The position numbers and the translations under genes are program-made. Below are positions 27,070 through 32,408 of a DNA stretch of 32,408 nt, one piece after another. The notes under the pieces are model-generated. The model ran no database searches, had not been told where the DNA came from, and worked only from the letters and a program-made list of their open reading frames with translations. Within the stretch, counting starts at the first letter, position 1. Every line of letters begins with the position of its first letter. The stretch is from contig NEUK01000025.1 of NCBI GenBank assembly GCA_002290555.1, positions 1 through 32,408 on the forward strand, read 5' to 3'. Source of the stretch: Spartobacteria bacterium AMD-G4. GTDB taxonomy: Bacteria; Verrucomicrobiota; Verrucomicrobiia; Chthoniobacterales; Terrimicrobiaceae.

Positions 27070-27446
27070 CCAGTAAAAAGGAAATTCTTGAGGAGCTTCG
27101 CCGCAGTCGCATCGCCATAGCCCGCGACACGTCATCCATTGCAGAGGAGCTGAACCTTGTTTCCAAAATCCGGCGCTCGGTGACGGCTCGTCCGCTCGCC
27201 TGGCTGGGGAGTGCCGCCGCGTTTGGCTACATTCTCGCCGGCCCGAAGACGCGCAAAGTGCCGAAAATTGTTTCCAATAAAAAGGGCGCCAAGCCCGAAA
27301 AAACCGAGCCTGCCCGCCGTGGTCGGCACGGCTTCTTTGGTATGCTTTTCAATCTGGCCAAATTCCTCCTTCCGCTTTTCCGTCCGGCCCTCTCGGCCTA
27401 CGCCGCCCAACGCCTGGGCGAACTGTCCTCGCGATTCCCACGCTGA
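27066..27446 (+). CDS. YqjK-like small protein
   Basis: [39 protein letters not shown]...; ATGA overlap with the YqjE-like gene. Confidence 0.75.
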   Translation: MTSKKEILEELRRSRIAIARDTSSIAEELNLVSKIRRSVTARPLAWLGSAAAFGYILAGPKTRKVPKIVSNKKGAKPEKTEPARRGRHGFFGMLFNLAKFLLPLFRPALSAYAAQRLGELSSRFPR

Positions 27447-27454
27447 TTTTCTCT

Positions 27455-28612
27455 ATGCACGATCCACGTTGTGACCAACTTGCCGATGTTCTGACACGGC
27501 ACTCCACTAAACTCCAACCCGGCGAAAATGTGCTCATCGATATCTTCGATGCCCCCGAGGCGATTGCCATCGCACTCATCCGCGCCACACGCGCCTGCGG
27601 GGCCGTGCCATTTGTCCAATATCACCATGCGCGCATCAGTCGCGAAATGGCGCTCGGAGCCGAGGTCGAGCAACTCGAGGTAACCCGCTCCGTCGAACTC
27701 GCCCGCATGAAAAAAATGCAGGTCTACATAGCCGTGCGCGGTAGCCACAACATTACCGAAATGTCCGATGTGCCGGATGAAAAAATGCGCGTCATTTCCG
27801 GTGCCATGCGTCCTGTTATGGACTGGCGCATTAACAAAACCAAGTGGGTCGTCCTCCGCTGGCCGACTCCTGCCATGGCTCAGCAGGCGCAGATGAGCAC
27901 GCCGGCCTTCGAAGATTTCTTCTTCAAGGTCTGCACGCTCGACTACGGCCGTATGGCTCCTGGCATGGCGGCGCTCAAGGAACTCATGGATCGCACCGAC
28001 AAAGTCCATCTCAAGGGTCCTGGCACCGACCTTCGCTTTTCGATCAAAAACATCGGCTCCGTGACTTGCGGCGGCGACCGCAACATTCCTGACGGAGAGG
28101 TTTTTTCATGCCCTGTGAAGAAGAGCGTCGAGGGCCATGTGACCTTCAATGTCCCCAGCATTTATCAGGGCCACGCCTTCGACAATGTGCGCCTGGAATT
28201 CTCTGAAGGCCGCGTGGAAAATGCGACTGCCAACAACACCGCCGCCCTCAACCGTATCCTTGATAGCGATGCCGGTGCCCGCTTTATTGGCGAGTTTGCG
28301 CTCGGATTTAATCCGCACATCCTCCATCCGATGCGCGACATCCTCTTCGATGAAAAAATTTCCGGTTCCTTCCACTTCACTCCTGGCCAAGCCTACAAGA
28401 CAGCCGGAAATGGCAATACCAGCCGCATCCACTGGGATATGGTCTGCATCCAACGCCCCGACTACGGCGGTGGAGAGGTGTGGTTCGATGGCAAACTCAT
28501 TCGCAAGGATGGTCTCTTCACCCCTCCCTCCTTAAAAAAGCTCAACCCCGATTATCTGCTCGGGCCGGTTCGGTCCGGCGAGAAGGCCCACACGGATCGC
28601 CGAGCCGTTTAA
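27455..28612 (+). CDS. M29-family aminopeptidase (AmpS-like)
   Basis: [71 protein letters not shown]. Confidence 0.9.
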   Translation: MHDPRCDQLADVLTRHSTKLQPGENVLIDIFDAPEAIAIALIRATRACGAVPFVQYHHARISREMALGAEVEQLEVTRSVELARMKKMQVYIAVRGSHNITEMSDVPDEKMRVISGAMRPVMDWRINKTKWVVLRWPTPAMAQQAQMSTPAFEDFFFKVCTLDYGRMAPGMAALKELMDRTDKVHLKGPGTDLRFSIKNIGSVTCGGDRNIPDGEVFSCPVKKSVEGHVTFNVPSIYQGHAFDNVRLEFSEGRVENATANNTAALNRILDSDAGARFIGEFALGFNPHILHPMRDILFDEKISGSFHFTPGQAYKTAGNGNTSRIHWDMVCIQRPDYGGGEVWFDGKLIRKDGLFTPPSLKKLNPDYLLGPVRSGEKAHTDRRAV

Positions 28613-28687
28613 AATTTTTAGCACCCGCGCCAAGGATTTGAATCCCGCCGAATCCGCACCCACGCGCCTCATGGGCATGACCCGCCT

Positions 28688-28999
28688 TTGAAGTCCCATG
28701 AAAAGCCAGAGCGTCTCGGGCTGGCGCGTGTCGTAGGCCAGAGTCCGTCGATTGGGCCGCTCATCGATATCGCCCTCGCCGTTGGCGGGCTCGTGCTGCT
28801 GCTTCGCTCCTCAAAATTCCAGCCCCTCTGGCATTGGTTCGTTTTCCCCGCAGCGACAATCGTTCCCGTCCTCGCTCTTTACGGAACGCTCGTCCCATTT
28901 CCCAGCTGGCCCGAACGCTTCGGCCTTCTGGCCGGACTCGCCGCCATTGCGACAACAGCTATCCGGCTTGTCGTCCTCAAACACCGCAAGCTTGTGTAG
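28688..28999 (+). CDS. small hypothetical membrane protein
   Basis: Hydrophobic segments PLIDIALAVGGLVLLL, FVFPAATIVPVLALYGTLVPF, FGLLAGLAAIATTAIRL; start codon uncertain (TTG). Confidence 0.55.
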   Translation: MKSHEKPERLGLARVVGQSPSIGPLIDIALAVGGLVLLLRSSKFQPLWHWFVFPAATIVPVLALYGTLVPFPSWPERFGLLAGLAAIATTAIRLVVLKHRKLV

Positions 29000-29123
29000 T
29001 TTCAACCTTGGTTTTGCGCGCCTTTCAGTGCGAGAGGTGTTTGAGGGTATGGAACATTCCTCCGATATTCACGGGTTTTAGGTTGATACCCCCGTCCCCT
29101 GTCCGCTAAGTTTCTCGCTTCCT

Positions 29124-29330
29124 ATGGAACAATCCATCGCCCTGCGCGAACTCCAAGTCGAACGCAAGCACATCATCATCGAGCTTCGTGAAAATGACCG
29201 AGGTCGCTTTCTCAAAATCACCGAGGAAGCCCACGGGCGCAGGAACTCTGTTATTATTCCCAGCACCGGCCTCGACGAGTTTGAAGCCTGTCTTGACGAT
29301 GTCCTAACCGAGGGTGAGGAAGCCGAGTAA
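29124..29330 (+). CDS. PUR-alpha-like nucleic-acid-binding protein
   Basis: 68 aa; [48 protein letters not shown] resembles the PUR repeat. Confidence 0.75.
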   Translation: MEQSIALRELQVERKHIIIELRENDRGRFLKITEEAHGRRNSVIIPSTGLDEFEACLDDVLTEGEEAE

Positions 29331-29347
29331 GGCCATTACTTCGATTT

Positions 29348-30427
29348 ATGAATATCCTTGTTACCGGGGGCTGCGGATTCATCGGCAGCAACTTCATCCG
29401 CCAGCGGCTCGCTGAAAGCGCCTCGCCGCTCCGCAAGCTCGTCAATCTCGACCTCCTCACCTACGCGGGCAACCCGGCCAATCTCGCCGACCTCGCCTCC
29501 GACCCTCGCTATGTTTTTCAAAAAGGCGATATCGGCGATGAAGCGCTCGTGGCCGGTTTGCTCAAGGAACATGACATCGACGCCATCGTGAATTTCGCAG
29601 CCGAGTCGCATGTGGACCGCTCGATTGACTCACCCGAGCCATTCATCCAGACCAATGTCACAGGCACTCTTCGCCTTCTGAATGCCGCCCGCCGCCACGG
29701 GAGCCAACTGCCGGAGGGCCGCCGCGAAAAGTTCCGCTTTCTGCATGTCTCTACCGACGAAGTCTACGGAACTCTCGCCCCGCACGACCCGGCCTTCTCT
29801 GAGACGACACCCTTCGCCCCCAACAGTCCCTATGCCGCCTCCAAAGCCGCAAGCGACCACCTCGTCCGCGCCTTCCAACACACTTACGGGCTCCCCACTC
29901 TCACGACAAACTGCTCCAACAACTACGGCCCCTTCCATTTTCCCGAGAAACTCATCCCTCTCATCATCCTGAACGCCCTCGATGGCAAGCCCCTCCCGGT
30001 CTATGGCGATGGGCAGCAAATTCGCGACTGGCTCTATGTCGAGGACCACGCCGCCGCCATCTGGCTTGTTCTGCAACGCGGCCGCACGGGTGAAACCTAC
30101 AATGTCGGAGGCCTCAACGAACGAGCGAACCTCGATGTCGTGAAAACCCTCTGCGCCCTCCTCGATGCGAAATCGCCCCGCCCCGACGGAGCCTCCTACA
30201 ACGCGCAGATCACCTATGTCGCCGACCGCCCCGGGCATGACCGCCGCTACGCGATCGATTGTTCAAAACTCCAATCCGAACTCGGCTGGGCCCCCCACGA
30301 GTCTTTCGAAACCGGCCTCACAAAGACCGTGGACTGGTATTTGAAAAACCGCTCCTGGACCGACGACATCACTAAAAACCGCTACAACCGCGAACGCCTC
30401 GGTGCGGCTCAGCCGGTTTCAAAGTAA
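29348..30427 (+). CDS. rfbB: dTDP-glucose 4,6-dehydratase
   Basis: [77 protein letters not shown]. Confidence 0.95.
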   Translation: MNILVTGGCGFIGSNFIRQRLAESASPLRKLVNLDLLTYAGNPANLADLASDPRYVFQKGDIGDEALVAGLLKEHDIDAIVNFAAESHVDRSIDSPEPFIQTNVTGTLRLLNAARRHGSQLPEGRREKFRFLHVSTDEVYGTLAPHDPAFSETTPFAPNSPYAASKAASDHLVRAFQHTYGLPTLTTNCSNNYGPFHFPEKLIPLIILNALDGKPLPVYGDGQQIRDWLYVEDHAAAIWLVLQRGRTGETYNVGGLNERANLDVVKTLCALLDAKSPRPDGASYNAQITYVADRPGHDRRYAIDCSKLQSELGWAPHESFETGLTKTVDWYLKNRSWTDDITKNRYNRERLGAAQPVSK

Positions 30428-30496
30428 TTTGTTCCAAACAATCTTCTGTGCGACGGCGTGCGCCGAATCTTGAAATCCTAAATCTCCCCGTCCGCC

Positions 30497-31336
30497 ATGC
30501 TCGGAAAACTCAATCGCCTCACTGTCCTCAAAGACTCCAGCCCCGGGCTTTTCCTCGATGGCGGGGAACTCGGTGAAATCCTCCTGCCGGGCGATGCCAT
30601 CCCTAAAGGTGCAGCTCCCGGCGATGTGCTGGAGGTATTCATCTATCGGGATTCCGAGGATCGTCTTGTCGCGACAACGCGCAAACCACTCGCCACCGTC
30701 GGCGACTTCGCCGGATTGAAAGTCAAGGAAGTCCACCCGCGTATGGGGGCCTTTCTCGACTGGGGCCTGCGAAAGGATTTGCTCCTTCCCAACGCCGAAC
30801 AAGACCGTCGCGTGCAAGTCGGCGAAACCGTGGTCGTCTGTGTCTTTATCGACCACCAGACCGAACGCATCATCGCCACCACGCGCCTGCAGGGCCACCT
30901 CGACCACACCCCTGCTCCCTTCAAGATCGGCTACGAAGTCTCTCTCCTCATCGCCAGCGAGACGCCCCTCGGTTACAACGCGATCATTAACAATTCCCGC
31001 CTCGGGCTCCTCTACCGCAGCGAACTCGCCACGCCACTCGCAATCGGCCAGCGCTGCCAAGGCTTCGTGCGCGCCATCCGATCCGACGGCAAGATCGATC
31101 TCGGCCTCGACCCGCAGGGCTACCAACGCGTCGCCCCACTCGCCGACCGTATTCTTGCCGCCATCCACTCAAACAAAGGCAGCCTCCCCTACAGCGACTC
31201 CAGCTCACCCGAGGAAATTCGCGACGCCTTCCAAACCAGCAAAAAAGCCTTCAAACAAGCCCTCGGCAACCTCTACCGTCAACGCCTCGTCGAACTCCAT
31301 GGGGCCGGCATTCGCCTAAAATCGGGAAAAGCGTGA
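30497..31336 (+). CDS. CvfB-like S1-domain RNA-binding protein
   Basis: MLGKLNRLTVLKDSSPGLFLDGGELGEILLPGDAIP...GAFLDWGLRKDLLLPNAEQ...GKIDLGLDPQGYQ. Confidence 0.85.
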   Translation: MLGKLNRLTVLKDSSPGLFLDGGELGEILLPGDAIPKGAAPGDVLEVFIYRDSEDRLVATTRKPLATVGDFAGLKVKEVHPRMGAFLDWGLRKDLLLPNAEQDRRVQVGETVVVCVFIDHQTERIIATTRLQGHLDHTPAPFKIGYEVSLLIASETPLGYNAIINNSRLGLLYRSELATPLAIGQRCQGFVRAIRSDGKIDLGLDPQGYQRVAPLADRILAAIHSNKGSLPYSDSSSPEEIRDAFQTSKKAFKQALGNLYRQRLVELHGAGIRLKSGKA

Positions 31337-31413
31337 AATCGAAAACACCATCTCTCATTCAAGCGGCCCGTGCGACAGCACGAACTTAAAACTTAAGACT
31401 CCCCCGCCCCCCC

Positions 31414-31824
31414 TCACCCCACCCATTCGAAACGCGTGTCCTGAACGACCTCCGGATGCAGACTCAAGTGGACCGGGCAACTGCGGGCTGCACTTTCCAA
31501 AAGCGCGCGCCGGGGATGGTCCACAGGCAGCGGAATGGTAAAAACCACCGTGAGCTTGGCAATGCGTCGGGGCGGCTGTGGCGTCATCTCCTTCCGCACC
31601 TTCACCGTTGTCTTTCCGAGGTCGATTCCATGCCGCCGCGCTGCAATACCCATGATAGTCAGCATGCAGGTGCCAAGCGATGTCGCCGCAAGATCCGTCG
31701 GCGAAAACGACTCCCCACGCCCCTCGTTGTCCAACGGGGCATCGGTCCTCATGGAAGCTCCCGACGGCTCGTGCTGTGCCTCGCAACGCAAATCTCCCAA
31801 ATATTTAATCGAAATTTCAACCAT
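31414..31824 (-). CDS. OsmC/Ohr-family protein
   Basis: SFSPTDLAATSLGTCMLTIMGIAARRHGID and ARSCPVHLSLHPEV, both redox Cys retained. Confidence 0.9.
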   Translation of the reverse strand: MVEISIKYLGDLRCEAQHEPSGASMRTDAPLDNEGRGESFSPTDLAATSLGTCMLTIMGIAARRHGIDLGKTTVKVRKEMTPQPPRRIAKLTVVFTIPLPVDHPRRALLESAARSCPVHLSLHPEVVQDTRFEWVG

Positions 31825-31972
31825 CCAAAGACTCTAAACAAACATGACCCTCCCTTGCAAAGCCGGCTTTTTTTCAGCACTGCAGTTCCTCTTTCGAAGT
31901 AAAAATGATTTCGCCCGTGTGGCACATGGCGTCACACGGAACAATCCCTGATGTTTCTTCTCAAAAAAACAT

Positions 31973-32166
31973 GGCGCGTCTATGCCCGCCGACTCCCCCT
32001 GTAGCGGCGCGTCTATGCCCGCCAACTCCCCCTGTAGCGGCGCGTCTATGATCGCCAACTCCCCCTGTAGCGGCGTGTCTATGACCGCCAACTCCCCCTG
32101 TATCGGCGCGTCTATGACCGCCGACTCCCCCTGTAGCGGCGTGTCTATGACCGCCGACTCCCCCTG
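31973..32166. repeat. 33-bp tandem array, five full copies plus one 29-bp partial copy
   Basis: Units begin at 31973, 32006, 32039, 32072, 32105 and 32138; consensus GGCGYGTCTATGMCCGCCRACTCCCCCTGTAGC. Confidence 0.97.
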
Positions 32167-32408
32167 GAAGTCCCACCTCAAATACGATTGCCCGCACGCC
32201 CTCTGCTACGCCCACCTGCTGCGCGTACTCGTCTTCCTCCACGAGCAGCACAAGCAAGTTTGGGCCCAAGCCATGATCGACCACCTGCTCACCATCAAGC
32301 AAGCCGTCGCCAACGCCCGCACCGCGCAACGCCAAGCCCTTCCCGACACCGAAAAAGTCCCCCTCAGCGCCCGATACAATCGCATCTTCGAAGAAGGCCA
32401 CGCAGAGA
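32147..32408 (+). pseudogene. IS66-family transposase fragment (5' portion missing, 3' end outside window)
   Basis: Frame reads ADSPWKSHLKYDCPHALCYAHLLRVLVFLHEQHKQVWAQAMIDHLLTIKQAVANARTAQRQALPDTEKVPLSARYNRIFEEGHAE, matching the IS66 HALCNAHxLREL...EQxxQxWA region; open at window end. Confidence 0.75.

Noticed and set aside
30419-31168. 249-aa minus-strand ORF
   Set aside because: Antisense to the CvfB-like gene.
31973-32166. CRISPR array
   Set aside because: Copies are directly abutting 33-bp units with no unique spacers between them, and no cas genes are in the window.
31961-32401. 146-aa minus-strand ORF
   Set aside because: Antisense to the IS66 remnant; its Gly/His-rich repeats are the out-of-frame translation of the 33-bp array.

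Overview
This is a chromosomal window that looks Verrucomicrobia-like (inferred from gene content and composition, not proven). It is densely coded, with about 30 supported CDS, many of them in translationally coupled pairs. Mostly housekeeping genes are present: comM/yifB, zwf-glk, galK, an ABC-F ATPase, a YhaM-like exonuclease, a phoB/phoR-like pair, xth plus an OGG-like glycosylase, an M29 aminopeptidase, rfbB, a CvfB-like protein, an OsmC-like protein, and a yqjD/E/K-like operon. I found no tRNA, rRNA or CRISPR. The items most worth a second look are: (1) an operon encoding a multi-domain protein whose receiver-like and kinase-like domains both lack catalytic residues, fused to a formylglycine-generating-enzyme-like domain (1552-3843) and coupled to a TPR protein; (2) a GluR0-like ligand-gated K+ channel with a TVGYGD filter but an Ala where amino-acid-binding proteins usually have the carboxylate-binding Arg, translationally coupled to an extended adenylate-kinase-like protein; (3) a stand-alone ketosynthase-like protein whose nucleophilic Cys is Ser; (4) a stand-alone ovothiol-type 4-mercaptohistidine methyltransferase overlapping a thiol-methyltransferase-like gene; (5) a six-copy 33-bp tandem array with hairpin potential, fused in frame to an IS66 transposase remnant at the right edge; (6) a large intrinsic-terminator-like hairpin between xth and phoB. 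All family calls come from reading motifs; no database search was run.
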